Positions 34,154-44,473 are shown, counted from the first letter of the stretch. The stretch: DNA of 64,000 nt from Chryseobacterium sp. ZHDP1 (GCF_018603435.1 NZ_CP075682.1:4340001-4404000), one strand, 5' to 3'. Notes: generated from the letters alone by a model not told the origin. A program made the numbers and translations.

Positions 34154-37100
34154 TTATTTGTACTGTATTAATTCATCTTTCAACATGTATGCTTTTGGGG
34201 AAATGATAGTTATCAGAAAATCCAGGATAAAGAGATAATCAGCCAGCAATTCTTTGTTAGTTTTTATGTCGTTTCCATATTTGTAAAAAGCTTTCTCAGC
34301 GAAGTTTTCCAATAGCTTTCTATTCACTTCGTAAGCATTTTGGCTTTTAAGCATCAAGGCCACCCAACTTAAAGATTCCGGCATAAACTGCTGAAAAGCC
34401 ACACCACTCAAAAATTTGATGCACTCGTTTATTTTGTTAAATCCATATTTGGTAATAAACTCTTTATAATAAAGGCTTTTTCCTTCAAGCACATGCCAAT
34501 TTTCCGATTCCGCAGTCCAATCAAGATCCATAAAAAAGAGCGGTATGTAAACCGTTGTTTCATTCTCAAGTGTCCACTCTCGTAAAACATCCCAGAGTGT
34601 CCAAAAATTATCTTTAGGTGAGCCATTTGCAACAGACCGGATAAATTCTTTGAGGAGCCGATACAAATAATTTGTTACATCAGTGGTATTTAGCTTTTTG
34701 TCTTCAGTTATGGTAAGATCCAATAATTCCTTAAAAAGAGGCTTTGAAATTTCAACGGATTGTGAAAGTAAAAATCTTGGATAAAAGAATGTGAATGCAC
34801 GTCTACTTTCAAAAAAATCAGACTTGCTCCAAGATTTTTTGTCACCTAAAAATTCCAGGTGAAGTTTAAGAACTTCTTGTACCATGTTATGTTGTTCCGC
34901 AACTGTCGTTGTCCAAGGTATAATGCGCAGAGCATCATCAAGAAGCCAGTGAGTGGGCATATCAAGAGTGAATGATAGTTTTGCAGGTTTTTCAATACTG
35001 CCATTAAGAACCACTGTTGTTAAATGATCCACAAATTCCTCCTCCTTTACGATATCTCTACTCTCATTTTCTGCTTCCTCACCATACATCCACATAGCGT
35101 CCCTGCGGCGTTGTTCAATAGAATTTGTTTCTTTTTTGTATTCTATGAAAGCTAATAAGCCATACCAGCAATTTAGTACAAATTCCGAATCATCTTTTTG
35201 AAGGTGATGGACGATTCCATGTTCAAGCGCAATTCGTTCCGTTTCATCCAATCCACCTATGAGCAATCGAAAAATTAATTCCTTTATTTTCAGTATAGTT
35301 TTTTCGTCTGTTCCGTAATTAATATTATATGAAAGACCAGTAAGAGCCGCTTGCTTACCAAAAACGTCAAGATACATATCTATAGATTCTTTGCCCATCA
35401 GATTTTTTTCTGCAAAGTCCATGATAATTTTCCGGCACCATATTAATTGCTCTGCATTCATTTCATTAAAAAAATCACGTAGACCAAGTGATGCCATCAG
35501 AGTTTTCGAAGTCATAAAATCAAACTGACCTTTTGAATTTTGAATATAATCGTAACCAACTCGCCACTTTTCATAATTATGATCATTAATAGGATTGTTA
35601 TCATACGCTTCTTTCGCCCAGAGAACACTTACAGTTGGAGCTTGACCAATATCATTAGTTTCTGTCACATTTTTTCGAACTTCCTCATCATAGCCGGGTT
35701 GAATCTGGACCATTTTTCTGCCATTATATTCAACGGGTATATGCTGGTATTTACGGGCATCCATATCAAATAGAAACTTTCTCCATTGAAATTCCTCAGC
35801 TGGAGCCTGTTCCCACATTTTATCAATTTCCTTATATAATAGATCATTTTGAGTCCGATAGATAAACATATAATCAAAAACAAAACCTACGAGGCCCTGA
35901 TAGTATTTGCGCCGATGAACTTTTGAATTGGACTTGGTTCTTTCATTTTTCTCGTATTCATCATCATTGAATACTTCATTAGTATATAATTCTGACATCC
36001 ATCGGCTTGATTCCCACCAGAAAAAAATTGGTATACCTAATAGACAAACTGAATTTTCATCTAAAAGTTCAGGATGTGCTTGTATTACACTTATGGTAAT
36101 TCCCAGAAATGCAACATTGTTAGATTCTTTGATAATTCTTTGCAAGTATCCTCTGAGTTGTCGATCTGTGGTTTTCCCACTTAAGTCTAAAAGTCCAGCT
36201 TCAAGTGCCATTAACAAGGAAGCGATATGCCGGTTTTCAGATCGTTGACTCCGATACATAGACCAATAGTCATAGGTCCCATAATAAGTCTTTGAAGTGC
36301 CATCGTGAAAACTTACAGTAATATCTTCAATATCCTCACCTTGCGATTTTAAAACGCTTTGGTTTTTTTCAAATGCAGCATTTAAAAAAATGATGATGAA
36401 ATCTAATGCTTTATCGGGATGATAGAGAAACATCCAATAAAAAAATGTGTGATAGGCACTTGGAAAACCATGTTCGGTATTAAATCGTCTGCTTAAACCG
36501 AAATCCCTAGCATCAGACCTACGAAAATGGATTGGATTATAAGGTGGTCTTCTGTCTTCTTCTTCTTCTTTATTTAACCAATCCTCCCTCGCCATTTCCA
36601 ATACATCATCTGGGAAAAAACGGCATATTTGGTCAGCCATGACGCCTTCCGTAATACATTTTCGAATTTGATTTAAAAATTGGATATTATTCCATCGCTC
36701 ATTTCCAACATGTGGGTTTTTAGCAGCTTGTATTAAGTTTTCAACTAAGGAAGGGCATGCTGCGGTCAGTTTAAAAATTATTCTTACGTAGGGTTCTAAT
36801 ACCGAACTCACAGAATCGTATCTTACTGCGGCACTAAACGCTCTTTGAACTCGATGAACGAAGCCTTCCAAGAAATTGGCAACACTTTTGGAGCTTTGTG
36901 GGATTATTTGAGGATTGAAGTCGGGTAGTTGTTTCGACCACGCCTCAATAAGTGCTATGTATTCGGTATCGATTTTGAACGATGAAATTGTAGCATAATT
37001 ATCCCAAATAAAGTCAATAATATAGTCCCATCCGGAACCTGTCGGCAATAACTGATCTAAACTTTGCTTGGCCGGGTCGATACGTTTACATCCGATCTGG

Positions 37101-39043
37101 AGTAAAAACATTATCTGTTTCAGGAATCGCCCTTCGTTGTTAAGAAGATTATCTTTTAGTGTATCTAAAAGTATTGCAGCATTCTTGGAACGGAGTGATA
37201 CAACTAAAAGTTCGTCTTTCCATGATTGCGACAATAAGCTATCTTGCAAAAGTTCATGAACGAAACTTACCGATCTGACCGGCTCAGTAAGGTAGAACTC
37301 TTCCATCCACAACCGAAATGCTCTTTTCATTGCAGGGTTATTTTCCATGGATTCTAAGAAAGTTCCACTGTCTGGCATCTGCTTTTTTTGCTCTGAAATA
37401 AATCTTATCAGGGCCCAATCCTCTAAAATATCGTGTGAGGGACTATATTCAGGATTTATTGCGATATCGTTCTGTTGTATAATATTGTCCCTCAATAGTT
37501 GAGAAATCGTGTCTTCGCTTCCTGGAAAGTCGGTGAAGACGCACATTTCTCGTGATCTTTTTACACAAATTTCGTAAAAAACAGCTCCTCTAGCGGTATT
37601 TCCATTCTCTACTATGTGCTGCCACATCAACTTCTTAAATTTTATTTCATCTAATTGTTGCTCACTTTCCAGGAAAGGAATAATACGAACTGCCTTGTCA
37701 AGATAATAGGGGTTATGAAGTAAATGTTTGATTTTTGGGTTTTCAAGTAATGTTTTAAGTTGAGGGATGGCATCCTGAACTAGTTGTATTTCTCCATCAG
37801 TAAAATCATTGACTTCTAAATATGTATTATTTTTTGGAAGCTCAAAATAAAAATGAATGCGAAACCTCTGTAATAAATATTCCCTAAGTGTTATTAAAAG
37901 AATAATGCGCGAATTTGATTTCATAATTTGGAGCAATTCATTAAATGCCCCCGAGAATTCGGATTCTATTAATTTTTCAAAACTTTCAATCCAAATCAAA
38001 ACATTTCGTGCGGATAAAGGACTACTGACAATTTGTTGGATTGTCGCATTATATCCGGCACTCTTCATCGCTTCATCTAAGGTATTGCAGTAGAGATTTT
38101 CTGGAGTAAGGGTAATGACAGTATAATCACCTTCAGATTTTAATTTTGTCACGACAGCTTTCGCCAGTGCTGATTTTCCTACACCGGGCTTTCCATGGAT
38201 AACGACAAGATTATTTTCTTTAATAGCACGGATTAAATAGGATGTATCACGATGAACAGTGAATGAACCAACTGACTCCCTAGTTCTCAAATTAATTATT
38301 TCTCTATTTTTATCCATTTTCCCATAACTATCCAATATTTCAGGATTAGTTTCGGGTTTCAATTCTTCGATGAGTTTGAATTTGTTAGGATCAATGAGGT
38401 TATTATAAGCTAAAACCTTCGTTACTATAAATGTATTTCCATCTACGTAAGTATGAATTATTCCTACAAAATAGAGATTTCCGAACAGATCGGCATATGC
38501 TCCTGATCCTGAAAGACCAGCTACATTTGACATGGCCTGTTGATAAAAAGTATCTAGTGATCCTTCATGATGCAATGTAAAAATATTCGGATTATGCTTT
38601 TTATTTTCAAGAAATTTAAGCGAAAAAGGCTGGTCGTCTTTTTGATCATTAAAATTTGCGAATCCCCTAACTTTATATTCCTGGATAGTATCATCTGCAT
38701 CAATAACCTGACTGAAAAACCTCTTTCCGGTTAGCGCTACTATATCATTCGCAGGTACAATAATTAGGGCCAAATCTTCTTCATTACTTACAGAGGTTAT
38801 CACGACTGCGGTATCTGAAAGAACATATGAATGATAGGTCAATGACTCATCATTGAAAATTTGATCCAGTAGTATTCCTTCTTTAGAATATGTTTTGTTA
38901 AACTTTTCTCCAACTAAGCAATGTTTAGCGGTTAAAATATATACATAATCAGTATCAGCATCTGGAAAGTATATAACAGCGGTCCCAATGTCTTCATTGC
39001 ATTGAATTCTGATGGTAGAAAGCTGGGGTAAATTTAGATTCAT
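34154..39043 (-). CDS. Trypsin-like protease fused to a STAND NTPase (AVAST-like sensor)
   Basis: A 1629-residue protein. Residues 1-210 form a trypsin-like serine protease: LTAKHCLV (His41), NEEDLALIIVP (Asp90) and VAGLSGSGAY (Ser178) supply the catalytic triad. Residues about 270-560 form a STAND-class P-loop ATPase: GKPGVGKSA (284-292), Walker B NVLIWIESFEKL (347-358), IILLITLREYLL (sensor Arg) and a winged-helix-like HDILEDWAL near 555. About 1000 further residues are helical and repeat-like without recognised domain and would be the sensor. In known AVAST (Avs) systems such C-terminal arrays bind phage proteins such as terminase and the N-terminal effector then acts. The gene overlaps the MBL gene by 4 bp. 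The assignment as Avs type 1-like is an inference from domain architecture and partner genes. Confidence 0.78.
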   Translation of the reverse strand: MNLNLPQLSTIRIQCNEDIGTAVIYFPDADTDYVYILTAKHCLVGEKFNKTYSKEGILLDQIFNDESLTYHSYVLSDTAVVITSVSNEEDLALIIVPANDIVALTGKRFFSQVIDADDTIQEYKVRGFANFNDQKDDQPFSLKFLENKKHNPNIFTLHHEGSLDTFYQQAMSNVAGLSGSGAYADLFGNLYFVGIIHTYVDGNTFIVTKVLAYNNLIDPNKFKLIEELKPETNPEILDSYGKMDKNREIINLRTRESVGSFTVHRDTSYLIRAIKENNLVVIHGKPGVGKSALAKAVVTKLKSEGDYTVITLTPENLYCNTLDEAMKSAGYNATIQQIVSSPLSARNVLIWIESFEKLIESEFSGAFNELLQIMKSNSRIILLITLREYLLQRFRIHFYFELPKNNTYLEVNDFTDGEIQLVQDAIPQLKTLLENPKIKHLLHNPYYLDKAVRIIPFLESEQQLDEIKFKKLMWQHIVENGNTARGAVFYEICVKRSREMCVFTDFPGSEDTISQLLRDNIIQQNDIAINPEYSPSHDILEDWALIRFISEQKKQMPDSGTFLESMENNPAMKRAFRLWMEEFYLTEPVRSVSFVHELLQDSLLSQSWKDELLVVSLRSKNAAILLDTLKDNLLNNEGRFLKQIMFLLQIGCKRIDPAKQSLDQLLPTGSGWDYIIDFIWDNYATISSFKIDTEYIALIEAWSKQLPDFNPQIIPQSSKSVANFLEGFVHRVQRAFSAAVRYDSVSSVLEPYVRIIFKLTAACPSLVENLIQAAKNPHVGNERWNNIQFLNQIRKCITEGVMADQICRFFPDDVLEMAREDWLNKEEEEDRRPPYNPIHFRRSDARDFGLSRRFNTEHGFPSAYHTFFYWMFLYHPDKALDFIIIFLNAAFEKNQSVLKSQGEDIEDITVSFHDGTSKTYYGTYDYWSMYRSQRSENRHIASLLMALEAGLLDLSGKTTDRQLRGYLQRIIKESNNVAFLGITISVIQAHPELLDENSVCLLGIPIFFWWESSRWMSELYTNEVFNDDEYEKNERTKSNSKVHRRKYYQGLVGFVFDYMFIYRTQNDLLYKEIDKMWEQAPAEEFQWRKFLFDMDARKYQHIPVEYNGRKMVQIQPGYDEEVRKNVTETNDIGQAPTVSVLWAKEAYDNNPINDHNYEKWRVGYDYIQNSKGQFDFMTSKTLMASLGLRDFFNEMNAEQLIWCRKIIMDFAEKNLMGKESIDMYLDVFGKQAALTGLSYNINYGTDEKTILKIKELIFRLLIGGLDETERIALEHGIVHHLQKDDSEFVLNCWYGLLAFIEYKKETNSIEQRRRDAMWMYGEEAENESRDIVKEEEFVDHLTTVVLNGSIEKPAKLSFTLDMPTHWLLDDALRIIPWTTTVAEQHNMVQEVLKLHLEFLGDKKSWSKSDFFESRRAFTFFYPRFLLSQSVEISKPLFKELLDLTITEDKKLNTTDVTNYLYRLLKEFIRSVANGSPKDNFWTLWDVLREWTLENETTVYIPLFFMDLDWTAESENWHVLEGKSLYYKEFITKYGFNKINECIKFLSGVAFQQFMPESLSWVALMLKSQNAYEVNRKLLENFAEKAFYKYGNDIKTNKELLADYLFILDFLITIISPKAYMLKDELIQYK

Positions 39044-40113
39044 ATATCGTCAGTGATTTCTTCAAATAAAAATAGTTCATTTTCGGGACCAATCTCTTTA
39101 TAGGTAGTTTCAAATTTGTAGCACGATTCGACCTCTGCATCAATTTTAAATAGATCTCTCAATTCGTTTGTGTCACAGGAATAATGAATTTTAATTTTTA
39201 TTGCATTTTTCTTTCCATGTTCCAGCAGTCTTACCAATGCTTCCTTGTCTGGATGTCGATTGTGGATGCCATTACCAGTTACAACAAAATTCTCTGTTTT
39301 GACCATTTCTAGTAATCCAATGCTCGTATTTGCTTTGCTTCCGTGATGAGATAACTGCATAAAGGAGAGAGGAATGGGATTTGTTGAACTATATCGTAAG
39401 GCAGAAAGACTATCTTCAATATCCGATGGGTGGCTGTCTGCTAGAAGTAAGGCCTTAATGTCGCCAAATTCAGCAAGGATAGCAATCGAACTGCCGTTTA
39501 CTTCATCTTTATCTTGATGAAAGGCAAGATCTTTCAATTCAGCGATAGTTTTCGCATGATCTGACTGTGAAGCTTTTCTGCCAACTTTCATTGTCCGCTC
39601 TTCCTCGGTCCATAAATCTTCCGCTTTTTTTTGTTTTTCAGGCGTAGGCGAAAGTATCGTCAACTGCAGTCCCTGAACCTGAATAGATTTTGTTTTTGTA
39701 TTTATAGAAGGTTCGCTTTGAATGTAGCTCTTTTTGATATATTCTCTTAAAGTAATGCCATCACGGACTGAAATTTTCTCACTGGGTATTTGGATAGGTT
39801 CGGTGGTACTGTTAAATATAAATCTCTTAACAGCATTGGGCTTATCTTTTATGGTTTTATCTTGTAGGAAACCCAAAACTGCACCGATGTGATCTCTGTC
39901 TATATGGCTGATTATCCAATGGTCAACGAATTCATCAGCAGCTAAAATTTCTTTGATAAGTGGAGCAAAAGCATTTTTATATTCACGGGCGTATCCACCG
40001 TCAATAAGTATATTGTGCCAGTTCGAATCTTCTCCTAAAAATCTTATGTGAATGGCGTCACCGCCACCAGTATCATAAAAATGGAAACTAATTTTATGTG
40101 TTTTTTGAAGCAT
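39040..40113 (-). CDS. Metallo-beta-lactamase-fold hydrolase, AVAST type 1-like partner
   Basis: A 357-residue ComEC/Rec2-like MBL-fold protein. Visible metal-ligand motifs: ISHIDRDHIGA (HxDxDH, residues 70-75), LLLADSHPSD (central Asp/His) and MQLSHHGSKAN, followed by GIHNRHPD. The N-terminal strand pattern FHFYDTGGGDAIHIRF is typical. It has no signal or TM segment. Its stop overlaps the ATG of the protease-STAND gene (ATGA, 39040-39043). An MBL-fold gene coupled to a protease-STAND gene is the hallmark described for AVAST type 1; the substrate of the MBL protein is not known. Catalytic residues appear complete. Confidence 0.78.
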   Translation of the reverse strand: MLQKTHKISFHFYDTGGGDAIHIRFLGEDSNWHNILIDGGYAREYKNAFAPLIKEILAADEFVDHWIISHIDRDHIGAVLGFLQDKTIKDKPNAVKRFIFNSTTEPIQIPSEKISVRDGITLREYIKKSYIQSEPSINTKTKSIQVQGLQLTILSPTPEKQKKAEDLWTEEERTMKVGRKASQSDHAKTIAELKDLAFHQDKDEVNGSSIAILAEFGDIKALLLADSHPSDIEDSLSALRYSSTNPIPLSFMQLSHHGSKANTSIGLLEMVKTENFVVTGNGIHNRHPDKEALVRLLEHGKKNAIKIKIHYSCDTNELRDLFKIDAEVESCYKFETTYKEIGPENELFLFEEITDDI

Positions 40114-40131
40114 AATAACAATATCAATTAA

Positions 40132-41013
40132 TTAGTTTTTTGCATTAACATGCAACAATTTTTTACGTGCTTTAATATGCTTCAACAAGTAGGCATCCAA
40201 GATATAAAGCTTAACATCTTCATCTATCCTCGTCTTGTCATAATAATTCGCGTCCATAGCTTTTATATAATTTATATATCCTTTCAATGGTATCTTTTTT
40301 AAGGTCGTATATCTTTTCAATATAAAAGTTGCATAACTTTTTTTTATGGACACGTACTGGCCTGCGAATTCTATGATAAAAAAATCGTAATTAAGATCTG
40401 TATAATAATCAAGTGGTAGTAATCCTAATTCCTGCAAAAAAGGAATAGTTCTTTGAAAACGCATTTCACTAACGAAATGAACTCGATCAAAAACATATTT
40501 TATTACATCTACCTCAATTTCAGCGACCTCCAAAAATTTTGCAAGGCATAAGCGATGTTGACCACCTATAGTAAAGTAACGATCGCCATATTGAACTACA
40601 GTTTTAGCTTCTTTTGCCTTGTGGATATGGTCAATAATCTTTTCTTTGGTTGGAAAATTGTCAATGACACGATCTAACCTGCGCAAATCAGTAAAAAATT
40701 GTAACCAATAATATCGCCAATCTTTCGGTTTGTGCATAATACAGTTGTAACCATAGGAATAATCAATCCCACAAATCTTACGGGGATCTATTTTTTTCGT
40801 AAACGTTCCTGCAGATCTGAAAAAATGAAAGTTTTTGATATGGCTGAAATGGGCTACGACGTCGTCGTGCCAATTCTGTTCATCAAATTTTGGATGTAGG
40901 CTTCTTAACCATTCTATTCGCTGTTCATCCGAATACTTGTAAGGCATTAACAAAGGCTTTTTATTGACAGAAATATACTGAAAATTCTTTCTCGAAGTAT
41001 AAAAATGATTCAA
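40132..41013 (-). CDS. ParB/sulfiredoxin-like protein, first gene of the STAND operon
   Basis: A 293-residue protein with the ParB/Srx nucleotide-binding signature YFTIGGQHRLCLAKFLEV (GGQHR at 150-154) and the following strand EVDVIKYV. ParB-like CTP/ATP-binding folds carry GxxR or DGxHR at this position, so nucleotide binding is plausible. An alternative start is ATG 40947 (MPYKYSDEQ). It lies 18 bp before the MBL gene on the same strand, so it is probably co-transcribed. I do not know it as a regular AVAST component; it could be a regulator or accessory. Intergenic 41014-41101 holds no feature. Confidence 0.55.
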   Translation of the reverse strand: MNHFYTSRKNFQYISVNKKPLLMPYKYSDEQRIEWLRSLHPKFDEQNWHDDVVAHFSHIKNFHFFRSAGTFTKKIDPRKICGIDYSYGYNCIMHKPKDWRYYWLQFFTDLRRLDRVIDNFPTKEKIIDHIHKAKEAKTVVQYGDRYFTIGGQHRLCLAKFLEVAEIEVDVIKYVFDRVHFVSEMRFQRTIPFLQELGLLPLDYYTDLNYDFFIIEFAGQYVSIKKSYATFILKRYTTLKKIPLKGYINYIKAMDANYYDKTRIDEDVKLYILDAYLLKHIKARKKLLHVNAKN

Positions 41014-41101
41014 TAAATAAGTCTTTTATTATGTCGTAGTTTAAAAGTACGGGAAGCACATTAATTTGTTTGAAATTGGTATATGTTTACAAAACAAAAT
41101 G

Positions 41102-43087
41102 CTAAGTTTTTCTAACAAGGTGGGCTAGTTCCGGGTCGTTCTCAATTCTCGAAAGTTCACTTGCAATAATTTTTGAAACATCAAGTTTGACCTGGCGATA
41201 ATTTTGATCAATTTCTTTGTCCATTCTGTCCTCGCCAGTTTCTGAAATAAAAGAACGGATCTCTGGAATAGGCTTATAGTTTTTACTTTCAAAGGCCACC
41301 TTTTCCGTATCTACTACGATTTGGGCATGAAATATTTTTTGCTCTATTTTCTCACCAAAATTGTCAGCAACTGCTCCCACAAACATTCCCTGCGAAAGAG
41401 TAGATATTTTAGACGCAGGAATTAGACTGTCTAATTGTGTTGATATAGATGTACTGGTGTCATTTCTGTTGATAGATATCGATTGACGTTTTTGGACAAT
41501 CTTTCCAAACCTTTCTGAAAGTGTTTTGGCGGTTTCACCCACGACCTGACCTGAGAATATATTTCCGACGGTATTGAGTATAACTTTCGCTTCCTTGTCA
41601 CCATAATCCCGGATCAATTGAGAGAAATCCTGAAAACCAAGACAGACAGCCACTTTATTGCTTCGGGCTGTTGCGATCAGGTTATCCAATCCACGGAAAT
41701 AAATTGTGGGAAGCTCGTCAATAATAACGGAACTTTTAAGTTTTCCCTTTTTATTTATCATTTTTACAATTCTGGAGTTGTATAAGCCAAGGGCAGCCGA
41801 GTATATGTTCTGTCTATCTGGGTTATTGCCAACACATAGGATTTTGGGTTCCTTCGGATTGTTTATGTCCAATGAAAAATCATCCCCGGACATAACCCAG
41901 TAGAGCTGCGGAGAGATCATTCTTGATAGCGGGATTTTAGCGGAGGCAATCTGGCCTTGTAGTTGATCTTGTGCCCCGCCTTCCCAAGCATCAAGAAAGG
42001 GACTAAGGTAGTTTTCAAGCTCAGAATAACTTGTTAGTATTGTAAAAATATCAGCATATTTTTTATTAAGTAGTTCGATTGCGTGCGGAAAAGTGCAGAA
42101 TTTACCATTATCATAAATCTTCAAAAACCAGATGATCGCTGCTAGCAGGATGATTGGTGACTCAACAAAAAAATCCCCTTGTTTCTGAATCCACGTCTTA
42201 TTGAGGTTTAGCATGATGGTGTACGATGCTTCGTACGCATCAGAGATGTCGGTCATGAATTTAGGATTTAAGGGATTGCAGCGATGGCTTTTGCGTGGAT
42301 TATCAAAGTTGATCACATAGAATTTGGGTTTTACATCGTACTTGTCACTGTGTTTCAGAAGATGGTTGTAAGCGATTAGTGAAAGATCATCAAATTTAAA
42401 ATCGTAAATGTACATCGAGAATCCTTTTTCGATATGTTGCTTAATGTAGTTGTTGACTATAGCGTAGCTCTTACCACTTCCGGGAGTACCTAGTACGATA
42501 GATGCGCGAAAGACGTTCACCACCGATATCCATCCGTCATTCCATTTTCCACGATAATAAAATTTTGTGGGCAGGTTAACGGAAAACTCATTTTCTAAAA
42601 GCTTTGTCTCCTGCATGAAGCTTTCGTTTTCATTATTGAAAGGATCATCCATCAATTTGTTTTTAAGCAGCCTACTCATCCATAATCCAGCAACCATAAG
42701 CAGGATAAAGCCTGCAGATGTAGAAAGCATATATAGAATGCCTGATATTTCAATAAGCGGGAAATTGAGTAAGTATAGTATTGATCCAGGAAATAGACAT
42801 CTATTGATATTTTTCCACTTAATTTTTTCGTTTTTCACGCCTTTAGTTCCCAGACAGCTCAGCGCCAATAAGATTAGGGCAAACAGTTTGCTGTATGTTG
42901 AATTAGTAAATAAACCAGAGGTTTTTTGGAAATTTTTGAGAATTCGCTCGACAATTTCGAGCGTCCATCCCTGTTCAAAGAAAAAGGAGTAACAGAACCA
43001 GTAGAAATTCATCAAAACTAGGAGAATGCTTACAGCTCGCATGAAAGCCATAATTTTTGCGAGGCCTCTTAAATCGTCTTCTTGCAT
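41102..43087 (-). CDS. mobC: Type IV coupling protein (TraG/MobC-like)
   Basis: A 661-residue VirD4-like ATPase that would bring the relaxosome to the conjugation channel. Residues 1-150 contain four hydrophobic helices (inner-membrane anchor). Walker A is LGTPGSGKSYAIVN (near residue 200), Walker B SVIIDELPTIYFRG (near 455), and SNKVAVCLGFQDFSQL and SGQVVGETAKTLSERFGK follow. The short Gln-rich C-terminus ends ELAHLVRKT. The gene is the third member of the MobABC set but lies 3.9 kb from mobB, separated by a plus-strand cyclase island, so the mob genes are split here. Confidence 0.87.
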   Translation of the reverse strand: MQEDDLRGLAKIMAFMRAVSILLVLMNFYWFCYSFFFEQGWTLEIVERILKNFQKTSGLFTNSTYSKLFALILLALSCLGTKGVKNEKIKWKNINRCLFPGSILYLLNFPLIEISGILYMLSTSAGFILLMVAGLWMSRLLKNKLMDDPFNNENESFMQETKLLENEFSVNLPTKFYYRGKWNDGWISVVNVFRASIVLGTPGSGKSYAIVNNYIKQHIEKGFSMYIYDFKFDDLSLIAYNHLLKHSDKYDVKPKFYVINFDNPRKSHRCNPLNPKFMTDISDAYEASYTIMLNLNKTWIQKQGDFFVESPIILLAAIIWFLKIYDNGKFCTFPHAIELLNKKYADIFTILTSYSELENYLSPFLDAWEGGAQDQLQGQIASAKIPLSRMISPQLYWVMSGDDFSLDINNPKEPKILCVGNNPDRQNIYSAALGLYNSRIVKMINKKGKLKSSVIIDELPTIYFRGLDNLIATARSNKVAVCLGFQDFSQLIRDYGDKEAKVILNTVGNIFSGQVVGETAKTLSERFGKIVQKRQSISINRNDTSTSISTQLDSLIPASKISTLSQGMFVGAVADNFGEKIEQKIFHAQIVVDTEKVAFESKNYKPIPEIRSFISETGEDRMDKEIDQNYRQVKLDVSKIIASELSRIENDPELAHLVRKT

Positions 43088-43268
43088 ATGTGAAAAGTTT
43101 CACCATAGGTATTAGTCCTGACGAACAATTTTTCTGCTAATGCATAAGATGGTATACATTGGCCTATAAATTCCAATACCTTTGAAATATTGTAAGATTT
43201 AGATTAGCCATTAAGTTTTTTATCTGCGATAAAATTCCTATAATTAGACTGAATTTCGGAAGTGGATT

Positions 43269-43523
43269 ATGTTTGATACTATAGGACAATTTGAAGAGCA
43301 ATTTAATAAACAGGTATTCAGAATCACCTTTAAAAATCGTGATTTTCAAGTCGTATTATTGAGCAGAGATTTGACTAAAAATATGACTGAATTTCAGATA
43401 CTCTTGGATGGTCTGGTACAAAAGCTGATTAAAACAAATGGAAAATGGCATTTTGAACATGGCGAAGATCAGGATTTCGCCGAAGATATCTGGCGTGAGA
43501 TTGCTCTTAGATATAGGTTCTAA
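43269..43523 (+). CDS. Unknown small protein, 84 residues
   Basis: Starts MFDTIGQFEEQFNKQVFRITFKNRDFQVVLLSRDL and ends WREIALRYRF. Charge and hydrophobicity pattern look like a small alpha/beta protein; it has no recognised motif. It is the first ORF of the plus-strand island between mobC and mobB, 181 bp from the mobC start. Coding probability is supported by codon-like composition and length only. Confidence 0.45.
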   Translation: MFDTIGQFEEQFNKQVFRITFKNRDFQVVLLSRDLTKNMTEFQILLDGLVQKLIKTNGKWHFEHGEDQDFAEDIWREIALRYRF

Positions 43524-43722
43524 TTTGGCAGTAGCTCTGAAAGAAAAAATAATACCAAAATATTTTGCTATATTTGTTTCGAGCTTTACAGAAGCTTGCC
43601 ACTTGTCATAGCGAAGCTATTTTAGCACTGTATCTAACTTTATATACCACTTTAACAAATTTCTTGTAAGGGGTTTTGGCTGACAGGTGACATCATTTCT
43701 ATGCAAGATATATTGTTAAAAC

Positions 43723-44406
43723 ATGGAAAAAAAGGTAAATGGGCATACTGCTGATTATATTAAGCGTATCGCAAAATCTATTAAAAAAAATCAGAATATT
43801 TCTCATCATGAGGCTTTGGAACTTGCCTCAAAACAAAACGGATTTCATAGCTGGAAACATTTTCAGAATTTATTAAATAAATCTGAAACAACTTCTTTGG
43901 TTTATTCGATGGAAGTACAGCAATCAAACTTAAAACCAAACGATCCCTATCGAAATTTATTGATCGCGGGATTAAATGCACTTTTAAAACAAAAAAAGGA
44001 TCTTTTACAATTTGACAAGGATAAGAAGGAAGAAGAGGGCTACATTTTTGCAGAATTGTTTGGATTTCAAAGCGTAGTAATATGGAGGGAGATCAGTTTT
44101 GGAGAAATATCATTAGCTGTTTGGTGGAAATATGATCATTCTAAGCATCCTTACGGTAATCTTACACGCAATGGACAAGAAAACTTTCGTGATTCCTGTC
44201 CTATGGCAAATAAAACAGATTACAAAAATTTTGTTGGCGTAGTAGTTCATGGATGGGTTGAAAGAGCAACAGGTAAATATATTCAAGGTTCAGGTGGTAA
44301 CTCGATCATTCGGAAATATGTTAGAAGGGGAGAAAAGTCTGAATTGGAAAAATTACCGGCGGTCAAACCAAATGGTTTCCAAACAGAAGGTAAATTTTTT
44401 GCATAA
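43723..44406 (+). CDS. Unknown protein with an N-terminal HEALEL..GF..W motif
   Basis: A 227-residue soluble protein. Residues 8-50 (ADYIKRIAKSIKKN, HHEALELASKQNGFHSWKHFQNLL) match a small helical module found at the start of several bacterial proteins (seen in DUF5623-type and related families, recollection only). The rest, including FGFQSVVIWREISFGEISLAVWWKY and a Gly/Lys-rich C-terminus, is unassigned. The terminator at 44474-44498 separates it from the cyclase operon, so it need not belong to it. Confidence 0.5.
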   Translation: MEKKVNGHTADYIKRIAKSIKKNQNISHHEALELASKQNGFHSWKHFQNLLNKSETTSLVYSMEVQQSNLKPNDPYRNLLIAGLNALLKQKKDLLQFDKDKKEEEGYIFAELFGFQSVVIWREISFGEISLAVWWKYDHSKHPYGNLTRNGQENFRDSCPMANKTDYKNFVGVVVHGWVERATGKYIQGSGGNSIIRKYVRRGEKSELEKLPAVKPNGFQTEGKFFA

Positions 44407-44473
44407 AATCTATTAAGAGAATGCTTATTTCACTGTTTTGCGATTGCTAGCATATATCTTATTGACACCATCG

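Noticed and set aside
34154..39043. Ordinary conjugation or restriction protein as an explanation for the 1629-residue gene
   Set aside because: The complete trypsin triad plus Walker motifs and the MBL neighbour do not fit restriction or conjugation families.
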